Assembly (NCBI GenBank): GCA_037349105.1
Contig: JAYJMM010000107.1
Location: 186,001 to 250,000, forward strand
Direction of reading: 5' to 3'
Source: Limnomonas spitsbergensis
Taxonomy: Eukaryota > Chlorophyta > Chlorophyceae > Chlamydomonadales
DNA length: 64,000 nucleotides
The notes under the pieces were generated by a model that saw nothing but the letters and a program-made list of their open reading frames with translations, made no database searches and had not been told where the DNA came from. Shown piece by piece: positions 30,001 through 41,382 of the stretch; the first letter of the stretch is position 1; the number at the start of each line of letters is the position of its first letter. A program made the translations under genes and the position numbers.

Positions 30001-32560
30001 ACAGGGTCAGCAAAAGCTACTGAAAGCTCTATTCTGCCGCTGCCAATAATCCGTGGGGCCAGACAGGGTCAGCAAAAGCTACTGAAAGCTCTATTCTGCC
30101 GATGCCAATAATCCGTGGGGCCTGACAGGGACAGCAAAAGCTTCTGAAAGCTCTATTCTGCCGCTGCCAATAATCCGTGGGGCCAGACAGGGTCAGCAAA
30201 AGCTACTGAAAGCTCTATTCTGCCGATGCCAATAATCCGTGGGGCCAGACAGGGTCAGCAAAAGCTACTGAAAGCTCTATTCTGCCGCTGCCAATAATCC
30301 GTGGGGCCAGACAGGGTCAGCAAAAGCTACTGAAAGCTCTATTCTGCCGCTGCCAATAATCCGTGGGGCGAGACAGAGACAGCAAAAGCTACTGAAAGCT
30401 CTATTCTGCCGCTGCCAATAATCCGTGGGGCCAGACAGGGTCAGCAAAAGCTACTGAAAGCTCTATTCTGCCGCTGCCAATAATCCGTGGGGCCAGACAG
30501 GGTCAGCAAAAGCTACTGAAAGCTCTATTCTGCCGCTGCCAATAATCCGTGGGGCCAGACAGGGTCAGCAAAAGCTACTGAAAGCTCTATTCTGCCGCTG
30601 CCAATAATCCGTGGGGCCAGACAGGGTCAGCAAAAGCTACTGAAAGCTCTATTCTGCCGCTGCCAATAATCCGTGGGGCCTGACAGGGACAGCAAAAGCT
30701 TCTGAAAGCTCTATTCTGCCGCTGCCAATAATCCGTGGGGCCAGACAGGGTCAGCAAAAGCTACTGAAAGCTCTATTCTGCCGATGCCAATAATCCGTGG
30801 GGCCAGACAGGGTCAGCAAAAGCTACTGAAAGCTCTATTCTGCCGCTGCCAATAATCCGTGGGGCCAGACAGGGTCAGCAAAAGCTACTGAAAGCTCTAT
30901 TCTGCCGCTGCCAATAATCCGTGGGGCGAGACAGAGACAGCAAAAGCTACTGAAAGCTCTATTCTGCCGCTGCCAATAATCCGTGGGGCGAGACAGAGAC
31001 AGCAAAAGCTACTGAAAGCTCTATTCTGCCGCTGCCAATAATCCGTGGGGCGAGACAGAGACAGCAAAAGCTACTGAAAGCTCTATTCTGCCGCTGCCAA
31101 TAATCCGTGGGGCGAGACAGGGTCAGCAAAAGCTACTGAAAGCTCTATTCTGCCGCTGCCAATAATCCGTGGGGCCAGACAGGGTCAGCAAAAGCTACTG
31201 AAAGCTCTTTTCTGCCGCGGCCAATAATCCGTGGGGCCAGACAAGGTCAGCAAAAGCTACTTAAAGCTCTATTCTGCCGCTGCCAATAATCCGTGGGGCC
31301 AGACAGGGTCAGCAAAAGCTACTTAAAGCTCTATTCTGCCGCTGCCAATAATCCGTGGGGCCAGACAGTGACAGCAAAAGCTACTGAAAGCTCTATTCTG
31401 CCGCTGCCAATAATCCGTGGGGCCAGACAGGGTCAGCAAAAGCTACTTAAAGCTCTATTCTGCCGATGCCAATAATCTGTGGGGCGAGACAGAGACAGCA
31501 AAAGCTACTGAAAGCACTATTCTGCCGCTGCCAATAATCCGTGGGGCGAGACAGAGACAGCAAAAGCTACTTAAAGCTCTATTCTGCCGCTGCCAATAAT
31601 CCGTGGGGCCAGACAGGGTCAGCAAAAGCTACTGAAAGCTCTATTCTGCCGATGCCAATAATCCGTGGGGCCAGACAGGGTCAGCAAAAGCTACTTAAAG
31701 CTCTATTCTGCCGCTGCCAATAATCCGTGGGGCCAGACAGGGTCAGCAAAAGCTACTGAAAGCTCTATTCTGCCGCTGCCAATAATCCGTGGGGCCAGAC
31801 AGGGTCAGCAAAAGCTACTGAAAGCTCTATTCTGCCGCTGCCAATAATCCGTGGGGCCAGACAGGGTCAGCAAAAGCTACTGAAAGCTCTATTCTGCCGC
31901 TGCCAATAATCCGTGGGGCCAGACAGGGTCAGCAAAAGCTACTGAAAGCTCTATTCTGCCGCTGCCAATAATCCGTGGGGCCAGACAGGGTCAGCAAAAG
32001 CTACTGAAAGCTCTATTCTGCCTGCTGCCAATAATCCGTGGGGCCAGACATGGGTCAGCAAAAGCTACTGAAAGCTCTATTCTGCCGCTGCCAATAATCC
32101 GTGGGGCCAGACAGGGTCAGCAAAAGCTACTGAAAGCTCTATTCTGCCGCTGCCAATAATCCGTGGGGCCAGACAGGGTCAGCAAAAGCTACTGAAAGCT
32201 CTATTCTGCCGCTGCCAATAATCCGTGGGGCCAGACAGGGTCAGCAAAAGCTACTGAAAGCTCTATTCTGCCGCTGCCAATAATCCGTGGGGCCAGACAG
32301 GGTCAGCAAAAGCTACTGAAAGCTCTATTCTGCCGCTGCCAATAATCCGTGGGGCCAGACAGGGTCAGCAAAAGCTACTAAAAGCTCTATTCTGCCGCTG
32401 CCAATAATCCGTGGGGCCAGACAGGGTCAGCAAAAGCTACTAAAAGCTCTATTCTGCCGCTGCCAATAATCCGTGGGGCCAGATAGGGTCAGCAAAAGCT
32501 ACTAAAAGCTCTATTCTGCCGCTGCCAATAATCCGTGGGGCCAGACAGTGTCAGCAAAAG
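1..32560. repeat. 62-bp satellite DNA array (about 525 monomers)
   Basis: A head-to-tail array of a 62-bp monomer runs from the first base to 32560 with no other sequence inside it. Each monomer starts gggccagacaggg and contains agctactgaaagctc and ccgctgccaataatccgtg. Most copies are identical or differ at a few sites: gggacag or gggtcag, a 63-bp form with gggtacag or gggatcag, ggcgagacagagacag, gccgatgcc, and acttaaag. Since 62 is not a multiple of three, all reading frames rotate every monomer, and the short ORFs here repeat the same peptides, so I call no genes. The left end is cut by the window. Size and uniformity are typical of centromeric or heterochromatic satellites; that role is inference. 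Confidence 0.97.
21430..26017. repeat. Higher-order duplication inside the satellite (2 x 2,294 bp, 37 monomers)
   Basis: Diagnostic variant monomers recur at a constant offset of 2,294 bp, exactly 37 monomers. A cctgacaggg/cttctg monomer occurs at 21746 and 24041, a ccagatagggtcag monomer at 22181 and 24475, and an aatctgtgg monomer at about 22855 and 25149. The order of ggcgagacagagacag and gatgcc variants between them also matches. A related block recurs 26 monomers earlier (21307 against 22919), and parts return near 30120-31600. The block edges are approximate. Confidence 0.8.
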
Positions 32561-32990
32561 AGGAGGAGGAGGTAGGGGGAGGAGGATGGGGAGAGGGAGG
32601 AGATGCGACAGTAGTACAGATGTGTAGGAGGAGAGGGAGGAAGGAGAGATGGAGGAGAGTAGGCGATAGTAACGAGATGATGGGACGTTTTTGACGGACA
32701 GGATGCCTCCGTGCTTCCGGTGGGAGGGTGAAGGATGAGGAGGAGGAGGAAGGGGGAGGTGGAAGGGGAGAGGGAGGAGATGAGAAAGTAGGATAGATGT
32801 GTAGGGGGAGAGGGAGGAAGGACTGATGGAGGAGAGTAGGCGATAGGACTGAGATGATGGGACGTTTATGACGGACAGGATGCTTCCATGGGCGAGGGGT
32901 GGGTGGGAGGGTGAAGGATGAGAGGGGGAGGGGGGGTGGGCAGGGGGAGGAGGAGGAACGGAGAGGAGAGTGGCAGGTTCAGATCGGAAG
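32561..32990. repeat. Purine-rich (GA) region with an internal duplication
   Basis: Immediately after the last satellite monomer the sequence becomes gaggagg-rich on the plus strand. Two copies of a ~100-bp segment are recognisable at about 32619-32716 and 32793-32891; both contain agtaggcgatag and gatgatgggacgttt followed by gacggacaggatgc. A third, weaker copy lies at 34292-34375. The long minus-strand frame through it is proline/serine-rich low complexity and I do not call it a gene. Confidence 0.75.
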
Positions 32991-33867
32991 CCAGTAGGGG
33001 TGAGTGACCCTTCATGATTACATCCATTGGGGTGGTCAACAGTAATTAAGTTTAAAGATATGAAGGTCAAAAATTGAGCTTGTGGGCTGCATGAACCCTG
33101 TCTAACCGGTTTTGTATATTGGCGCAAAGGTTGCATGTATATATGTCAGCGAGCGTGTCGGTACTCATCATAACTTAAAGTCAATAATACTCTAGAAGAT
33201 GCCTAGGCCCTAAATATATCAGACACGGGAGCTGGTCTGTGGTACACTGCGTACCCATGGAAATGTCGACTCATGATGCCTTATCCTGGCCTGCCTGCTT
33301 GAGCATCTTCTTTTTTGCCTACAATAAATAAAGAGGTGATAAATATTTAGATATTTCTGACATGACATGGCCCGTAAGTAAGTAAAGCCTTTTCACCTGT
33401 TTCTTCCTCTGATGGTCATGGAACTTGGCAATAGAGGCCAGTTGATCTGGTGAAAGGAAAGAGAGGGGGGATGACATTCAGGGGGGTCAAAATATATATA
33501 TAAAATGCTTGATGCAAGTAAGGTTAGATCAAATACCTGCTGAACTATGATCAGACTTAAAAGCAGCTGCTATATTGGCCCTCCATGCTTTCCGGCTTAA
33601 AGATCTTTTTGTTGGATTGCGAGTTGAAAGATGAGTTAAGTGTTATATTCAAAAAGCACGGGCCATCCTGAACTAAGCCTGCATCAATTGTAACCTACCG
33701 TGGCCATTCAGATATGTGACTGCGTATGATGGCATGGATGTGTCTGAGGGGCGATGAAGAGACACAAATATTGTGGGGAAATAACAGGAATGACACACAG
33801 AGGAACCCACTAGCCTTGAATTGCTACTGAAAGCCTCAGATAACACGATGAAGCCGCACTGGATAAA
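32991..33867. other. No gene recognised
   Basis: Mixed-composition sequence, somewhat AT-richer than its neighbours, with a short TATATATATA stretch near 33490. No ORF, RNA gene or repeat that I can support. Confidence 0.5.
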
Positions 33868-34193
33868 GGAACTTACCAGGCTCGATGTGGGATGAGGTCG
33901 CTGGTGACAGCCCTGGCCCTGAAGAAAATACGTTTAAAAACAGGGGGGCAGTATCAAACATAATTTGTAAGGTTAGTGCCACTGACAGCACCACAAAGGA
34001 CTCCGCTGAACTGTGGAGCAGTAGTAGTATTGCGTGACTGCGAATAGTACCAACCAAGCCGGTCATGCCAGTGAGTACATGACAGGAACCTACCAGCCTC
34101 GATGTGGGATGTGGTCGCTGGTGACAGCCCTGGCCCTGAAGAAAAGGCGGATAAAAACAGGGGGTCAGTATCAAACATAATTTGTAAGGCTAA
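33868..34193 (-). repeat. Tandemly duplicated exon-like block (216-bp spacing)
   Basis: Two ~110-bp copies lie at 33868-33973 and 34084-34193. On the minus strand each reads a pyrimidine-rich ttcttcag, then 42 nt in which one frame encodes PGLSPAT(S/T)SHIE(P/A)G, then ctggtaagttcc or ctggtaggttcc. The first copy therefore has canonical acceptor and donor signals around a 42-nt exon. The second copy lacks the GTAAGT donor. Whether this is transcribed is unknown. Confidence 0.55.
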
Positions 34194-34375
34194 GGGGTGG
34201 GAAGGAGGGTGAAGGATGAGAGGGGGACGGGGAGGGGGAGGAGGAGGAAGGGGAAGAGGAAGGAGGAAGGAGGGGAGGGAGAAGAGGGGACAGTAGGACA
34301 GAGATGTGGGGAGGGTCGGGAGGAAGGAGGGACGGAGGAGAGGAGACGGTAGGACAGAGATGATGGGAAGTTTCA
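34194..34375. repeat. GA-rich segment related to 32.6-32.9 kb
   Basis: Purine-rich plus strand with repeated gggaggagg and aggaagg words. Its right part contains ggtaggacagagatgatggg, matching the two copies of the upstream GA-rich block. Confidence 0.6.
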
Positions 34376-37300
34376 GGAGAACGGCCCTCACTGGAACTGG
34401 AATGGCTTCAGTGGAGCAGTATGGCCCATAACAAACACGGTAACAAATAAAATGCGCAATCAATCAAGCAACTGTCAAGCCAAGTTGAACATGTGCACAT
34501 GTTCAGCCTACCCGCATCAAGCTCACCAGGTCGTGGGTCTTGCGCAGCAACGCCGTTCTGTCCGGTGGCAGCACAGCCTGCTTCATACTACATGCCAATG
34601 GCACCAGCATGGTGCAGGCCACAGTCCCTGCACAAAACAGATTAAGGTGGTCAGTAAGCACAACAGATGAGCAAGCAGTGGCCATGGCATGGCTGCAGTA
34701 GAGCATTATGGCCCATGGCAGTCACGGTAACGAATCACAATGAAAACACGCATTACAACAAAGCAGCTGTCCAGCCATAATGAACAGGTGCCTATGTCCA
34801 GCCTACCAGCATCGAGCATACCTGGCATGTACCCTGGCTTGTTGACTGGCCTTGCCTGCAGCAACGCCATACTGTGCGGTGGCAGCACTGCCTGCTTCGC
34901 AGTTCAACAACGTGGCGGCACTCCTGATGGGAGGCATGGCGGGTGCAGCTGCTGACCTGGCGTGTAGATAACTGCCTGGGATGAGGTCCATGGAGGCTTC
35001 AACCTGAATGCTGGCATTGGCGCCCATTAACCAAGAAGCACCAGCATGGGGCAGGCCACCAGTGCACAAAACAGGAAAGGGTGGTCTGTCAACACAGCCG
35101 ATTGGCCTTCACTTGCCCTGACATGACTTCAATTGAACAGTATGGCCCATGGTAGTCACGGTAACAAATGGAGGAATTGCGCAAAAATATCCTTCACCTG
35201 TCTAGCCACGATGAACCTGTGCGCATGTTCAGCCGACAAGCTTGAAGCTTACGTGGCATGTGACTTGGCAAGCTGACTGGAGCTGCCCGAAGTGATGCCA
35301 TCCTGTTCGGCCGCAGCACCGACAGGTTGAGCATGGTGCATGCTATCCCTGCACACAGCAGAAATAGGTGCTCAGTCAGCACAGGAGAATGGCCCTCACT
35401 GGACCTGGCATGGCTTCAGTGGAGCAGTATGGCCCATAACAAACACGGTAACAAATGAAATGCGCAATCAATCAAGCAAATATCAAGCCAAGTTGAACCT
35501 GTGTGCATGTTCAGCCTACCCGCATCAAGCTCACCAGGTCATGGGTCATGCGCAGCAACGCCGTTCTGTCCGGTGGCAGCACAGCCTGCTTCATACTACA
35601 TGCCAATGGCACCAGCATGGTGAAGGCCATGGTCCCTGCACAAAACAGAATAAGGTGGTCAGTGAGCACAACAGATGAGCAAGCAGTGGCCATGGCATGG
35701 CTGCAGTAGAGCATTATGGCCCATGGCAGTCATGGTAACGAATCACAATGAAAACACGCATTACAACAAAGCAGCTGTCCAGCCATAATGAACAGGTGCC
35801 TATGTCCAGCCTACCAGCATCGAGCATACCTGGCATGCACATACCCTGGCTTGTTGACTGGCCTTGCCTGCAGCAACGCCATACTGTGCGGTGGCAGCAC
35901 TGCCTGCTTCGCAGTTCAACAGCGTGGCGGCACTCCTGAAGGGAGGCATGGCGGGTGCAGCTGCTGACCTGGCGTGTAGATAACTGCCTGGGATGAGGTC
36001 CATGGAGGCTTCAACCTGAATGCTGGCATTGGCGCCCATTAACCAAGAAGCACCAGCATGGGGCAGGCCACCAGTGCACAAAACAGGAAAGGGTGGTCTG
36101 TCAACACAGCCGATTGGCCTTCACTTGCCCTGACATGACTTCAATTGAACAGTATGGCCCATGGTAGTCACGGTAACAAATGGAGGAATTGCGCAAAAAT
36201 ATCCTTCACCTGTCTAGCCACGATGAACCTGTGCGCATGTTCAGCCGACAAGCTTGAAGCTTACCTGGCAGGTGACCTGGCAAGCTGACTGGAGCTGCCC
36301 GAAGTGATGCCATCCTGTTCGGCCGCAGCACCGACAGGTTGAGCATGGTGCATGCTATCCCTGCACACAGCAGAAATAGGTGCTCAGTCAGCACAGGAGA
36401 ATGGCCCTCACTGGACCTGGCATGGCTTCAGTGGAGCAGTATGGCCCATAACAAACACGGTAACAAATGAAATGCGCAATCAATCAAGCAAATATCAAGC
36501 CAAGTTGAACCTGTGTGCATGTTCAGCCTACCCGCATCAAGCTCACCAGGTCATGGGTCATGCGCAGCAACGCCGTTCTGTCCGGTGGCAGCACAGCCTG
36601 CTTCATACTACATGCCAATGGCACCAGCATGGTGCAGGCCACAGTCCCTGCACAAAACAGATTAAGGTGGTCAGTAAGCACAACAGATGAGCAAGCAGTG
36701 GCCATGGCATGGCTGCAGTAGAGCATTATGGCCCATGGCAGTCATGGTAACGAATCACAATGAAAACACGCATTACAACAAAGCAGCTGTCCAGCCATAA
36801 TGAACAGGTGCCTATGTCCAGCCTACCAGCATCGAGCATACCTGGCATGTACCCTGGCTTGTTGACTGGCCTTGCCCGCAGCAACGCCATACTGTGCGGT
36901 GGCAGCACTGTCTGCTTCGTAGTTCAACAGCGTGGCGGCACTCCTGAAGGGAGGCATGGCGGGTGCAGCTGCTGACCTGGCGTGTAGATAACTGCCTGGG
37001 ATGAGGTCCATGGAGGCTTAAATCTGAATGCTGGCATTGGCGCCCATTAACCAAGAAGCACCAGCATGGGGCAGGCCACCAGTGCACAAAACAGGAAAGG
37101 GTGATCAGTCAACACAGCCGATTGGCCTTCACTTGCCCTGACATGACTTCAATTGAACAGTATGGCCCATGGTAGTCACGGTAACAAATGGAGGAAATGC
37201 GCAAAAACATCCTTCACCTGTCTAGCCACGATGAACCTGTGCGCATGTTCAGCCAACAAGCTTGAAGCTTACCTGGCATGTGACCTGGCAATCTGACTGG

Positions 37301-38640
37301 AGCTGCCCGAAGTGATGCCATCCTGTTCGGCCGCAGCACCGACAGGTTGAGCATGGTGAATGCTATCTCTGCACACAGCAGAAATAGGTGCCAAGGTGCC
37401 AAGTTGAACCTGTGTGCATGTTCAGCCTACCCGCATCAAGCTCACCAGGTCATGGGTCATGCGCAGCAACGCCGTTCTGTCCGGTGGCAGCACAGCCTGC
37501 TTCATACTACATGCCAATGGCACCAGCATGGTGCAGGCCACGGTCCCTGCACAAAACAGATTAAGGTGGTCAGTAAGCACAACAGATGAGCAAGCAGTGG
37601 CCATGGCATGGCTGCAGTAGAGCATTATGGCCCATGGCAGTCACGGTAACGAATCGCAATGAAAACACGCATTACAACAAAGCAGCTGTCCAGCCATAAT
37701 GAACAGGTGCATATGTCTAGCCTACCAGCATCGAGCATACCTGGCATGTACCCTGGCTTGTTGACTGGCCTTGCCCGCAGCAACGCCATACTGTGCGGTG
37801 GCAGCACTGCCTGCTTCGTAGTTCAACAGCATGGCGGCACTCCTGAAGGGAGGTATGGCGGGTGCAGCTGCTGACCTGGCGTGTAGATAACTGCCTGGGA
37901 TGAGGTCCATGGAGGCTTGAACCTGAATGCCGGCATTGGCGCCCATTAACCAAGAAGCACCAGCATGGGGCAGGCCACCACTGCACAAAACATGAAAGGG
38001 TGGTCAGTCAACACAGCCAATTGGCCTTCACTTGCCCTGGCATGGCTTCAACTGAACAGTATGGCCCGAGGTATGGCCCATTGTTGTCACGGTAACAAAT
38101 GGAGGAAATGCTTAAAATTGTCCATCAGCTGTCTAGCCACGATGAACCTGTGCGCATGTTTAGCCTACAAGCTTGAAGCCTGCCTGGCATGTGGACAGGC
38201 ACGTTGACTGGCGTTGCCTGCAGTGACGCCGTCATGTTCGGCCGCAGCACTGACAGGTTCAGCATGGTTCATGCCATCCCTGCACACAACAGAAATGGGT
38301 GCTCAGTCAGCACAGTAAGATGGGCATCACTGGACCTGGCATGGTTGCAGTAGAGCAGTATGGCCTATAACAGACGGGGTAACAAATGGGGGGGAAATGC
38401 GCAATCAATCAAGCAGCTGTCAAGCAAAGATGAACCTGTGCGCATGTTCAACCTGCCCGCATCAAGCTCACCAGGTCATGGGTCCCGCAGCAACACCGTT
38501 CTGTCCGGTGGCAGCACCGCCTGCTTCATACTACATGCCCATGGCACCAGCATGTTGCAGGCCACGGTCCCTGCACAAAACAGAGTAAGGTGGTCAGTAA
38601 GCACAACAGATTAGCAAGCACTGGTGACTGGCCCTGGCAT
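34376..38640 (-). repeat. ~1-kb higher-order tandem repeat with exon-like subunits
   Basis: Units start near 34376, 35383 and 36395 (spacing about 1,008 and 1,012 bp). A fourth unit near 37390 has lost about 113 bp of its first subunit, and a partial fifth unit ends near 38640. Each unit consists of three diverged subunits (A ~300, B ~420, C ~290 bp) that share a tggcccat...gtcacggtaac start and a gatgaacctgtg core. On the minus strand the A and C subunits carry gttttgtgcag/GG or ctgtgtgcag/GG acceptors followed by about 100 nt and a GTGAGC or GTAAGC donor, so the array may be exons of a gene or spliced RNA grown by duplication. The A frame encodes a hydrophobic stretch around TMLVPLACSM. I recognise no protein family. 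Confidence 0.8.
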
Positions 38641-39912
38641 GGCAGCAGCAGAGTTTGTATCCATGAAATTCGGTAATCAAATGAAGCTGTCAGAAGGAGT
38701 AGCCTGGGGAAAGGTGCACAGTTGTAATTCCTCATTCGGGTGCATTACGGAATCTGACCGTGTCGTATCACGAAGCTTAGCGACTCAATGATAGCACACC
38801 AAAGTAGTGATATACAGTGTGATACTCCTTGAAGGCTACCAATAAATATTCGCACCTTACAAGACGGCCCTTCAACGCAAAAAGGCTTTGCTTGATCTAC
38901 TGGTATCAAAACGGCATCGGCACGGGCGCACGGCAGTCAGTGCGACATTGAGGCATGTCCATTCATAAAACTATGAGTATTGATTAAATCGACTCCATCC
39001 GATCGCAGAGCTTACCTGATTGGGAGGTGATTCAAATGTGTTTGATTTTGCATGGTTCCGAAGCCAGCCTGGCAGTACAGTGTCCATATAACGTACTCAG
39101 GCGTTTTCTTCCTCTATTTCTTTCTATCCACGGAACTCCTCGACGAGGAGTATTACATGATTATTCACGACAGCTTACTGTTCCAAATGTATTATTGTTG
39201 ACAGCCACATGCCGTCGATGCATATTTGGAATTTTGATCGGTTTCTACTTTGACTCGTTGTTGAACGATGGGATATGGGCATACCGTGGCTTGCAAACTT
39301 CAGGCAATGCATTATTGCAGCGTCGCGACCGTGCATTTGGTGGCAAGACTCTCATTTTTACTGAAGCCAAATCGAAGTCTTCCTCGATGCTTCGCTTCCT
39401 TTTAAAGCTTACGTGCTTTGCTTATTCCCTGTCCTCCAGTGAGCTTACCAGCCTACCTGTAAGCGTGTCTGCATCCAACTTGGTAAGTGACTTGCATGTC
39501 ATGCTATAACATGCTGAGCAAGTGGCAGTGATCTACCTGGCATTTTGTTTTACCATGCATACAGCAATGGCCTACTAGTTATTGAAATTGTGTGTACGAC
39601 TGCCGGTGTCATGTGGGTTGACGCATGCATAGGGTGTCAGTGTTGCGCCTCATGCACTTGTGTGCGCGATCTCGTTGTGTTTGTTACCGTTACCCTATAA
39701 TTCTCTGGCTAGGTTAGCCCGTGGCTAAGCTTAGCAAACTGCGCCTTCTCAACAAGTGCAATGAGACTCATTCCTCCTGCAAATTCCCTTTCCTCCAGGA
39801 GCTTTCCGACTCTGCCCGGTTGGCCTTTCTCTTTGCTACGGTCTATGGCATCAAAGACGTGGCATCAAAGTACTTATCATGACGTGCATGGTTTATTTCC
39901 TTTTCCCCCAAC
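38641..39912. other. No recognised gene; one unsupported ORF
   Basis: A plus-strand ORF of 160 codons occupies 39027-39509. Its sequence matches no family I know, and a GTAAGT-like donor (cttggtaagtgac) sits near its end at 39480. Codon patterns are not convincing, so I do not call it a gene. Nothing else stands out. Confidence 0.3.
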
Positions 39913-39972
39913 GGGGCAGCCCACAAGGCCGAGTCTTTTTGAGATGTGCACAGAGGTGTAACGTTATTGACT
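39913..39972 (+). repeat. Dispersed ~60-bp element, copy 1 (diverged)
   Basis: Contains aaggccgagtctttttgag followed by cagaggtgtaacgttattga, matching the other copies at 42.5, 43.0, 45.2 and 50.3 kb. The 8-bp word tgcatggt occurs on both sides (39885-39892 and 39976-39983), a possible but weak target-site duplication. Confidence 0.6.
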
Positions 39973-40264
39973 TGTTGCATGGTGGACAGCTCACTCTTTC
40001 TTGAATGCCCCGTTGCATTGTACTTGGCAATTCCTACAATTGATCATACTTCATGACCACTCATAACTTGATATGCAATGTCCTGAACATCTGCCCCTTT
40101 TTTCAACTGTAGGCTTCGCGCATTACCAAGAGGACTGCCAACTCATCTCTACATGCTACATCTGTGCTTAAGCAGCCCGTGATTATGTCTGATGCGACGC
40201 CTTCCTTTTCCTTGCTAAGCATCTGCCATAGAAGTAGCTCACAAGCCAGATGGCACTAATTCTG

Positions 40265-40286
40265 AGTCAATAACGTTACCCCTCTG
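40265..40286 (-). repeat. Inverted copy of the dispersed-element end
   Basis: The reverse complement reads cagaggggtaacgttattga and continues into ct, matching 39951-39972 with one mismatch in 22 bases. The pair could be terminal inverted repeats of a ~336-bp element, but the flanking 8-bp words do not match each other. Confidence 0.5.
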
Positions 40287-40644
40287 AGTGATAACTTGTT
40301 TGCTGGGATCATCTGACAAACAAAGTGGATGACCCCTTCAATTATGATGAGGGTGAACGCATGTTCGATAGTTAATATCTTGTGCTTTCATTTTTCTCTG
40401 ATATGTTTGTTCTTTCTTGTCAGTTTAGGGTGCCACATGTGTGAGCTAGCTTGCTATTTCAACTACTTGATCATTCAGTCAATGGTTTTTCCTGTCAATA
40501 GTACTAGTAGTTTTTTTAGTTCATACAAGTACATGACAGTGGAGACACAAGGATTGGTCCACGTAGGCATGAATGGTTTTCGTTTAATGGGCATGGTGGT
40601 TACTGCCCATAGATGGGGAGCTTTTAGTGGGGATACCAACCCAA
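40287..40644. other. No gene recognised
   Basis: AT-richer sequence. A plus-strand ORF of 107 codons (40329-40652) includes a hydrophobic stretch but runs into the neighbouring repeat and matches nothing I know. Confidence 0.35.
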
Positions 40645-41215
40645 AGACATAACAATGGGTGGACATGGATCGGCAGCCAGAAATTGAATACCCATCATGG
40701 GGACACAGCAGTGGGTGGACCATGGTGGGGCGCCTGCAGTGGGTTGACCCATCCTAAGGACACATGAGTGGGTGGAACATGGGTGGGAGACATGCAGTGG
40801 GTGGACCCACCCTAAGGACACGGCAGTGGGTGGGCCATGAGTGGGGCGCCTGCCGTGGGTTGACCCATCATGGGGACACAGCAGTGGGTGGACCATGGGT
40901 GGGAGACACGCAGTGGGTGGGGCCACTGTGATATCTGCGTGGGGATACCCATATGGGTGGACCACGGTGGTGGACATTGTAGGTAAACCCACCGTGGGTG
41001 GACCATGGGTGGGAGACCTGCAGTGGGTGGACCCATCCTGGGACACAGCAGTGGGTCGACCATGGGTAAGAGACATGCAGTGGGTGGACCCACCCTAAGG
41101 ATACAGCAGTGGGTGGACCGTGGGTGGGAGACATGCAGTGGGGATTACGTTGAACCATGGTGGAGGAACCACGTTGGTGGACATTGTAGGTAAACCCACC
41201 GTGGGGCGACAAGCG
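40645..41215. repeat. Minisatellite, ~57-bp units rich in gtgggtggacc
   Basis: Repeated units of the form cagtgggtggaccatgggtg, then gagacatgcagtgggtggac and ccaccctaaggacac, occur about nine to ten times. Variants alternate between ggggcgcctgc and gggagacatgc, hinting at a two-unit higher order. Frames on both strands are open because the array lacks stops; none is a credible gene. The array abuts the hAT transposase remnant. Confidence 0.8.
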
Positions 41216-41382
41216 CCCCACGTGGGGTGACCCACGCGCTGGTCCGGTTGGACCCATCGTGGAGTGAGTGGGTCGCCCCACGTGCACTTTTTCCGACGTA
41301 GCAGGCTTCGATTCTGCTGGTGCTGCACGCAAACAATGGACGCACGTCGAGGCATTGCCAGCTAGAGCCGTTGCTATGAAGC

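Noticed and set aside
1..32560. Dozens of 60-100-codon ORFs within the satellite (TDYWQRQNRAFSSF-type peptides)
   Set aside because: They are translations of the 62-bp monomer whose frame stays open over about three monomers or where 63-bp variants occur. There is no independent coding evidence.
1..32560. CRISPR array
   Set aside because: Monomers are contiguous with no unique spacers and no cas genes, and the context is eukaryotic.
39027..39509. 160-codon plus-strand ORF as a gene
   Set aside because: No recognisable domain, no repeat or neighbour support. ORFs of this length are plausible by chance in 64 kb.
40624..41332. His/Pro/Thr-rich ORFs on the minus strand
   Set aside because: Stop-free frames of the 57-bp minisatellite.
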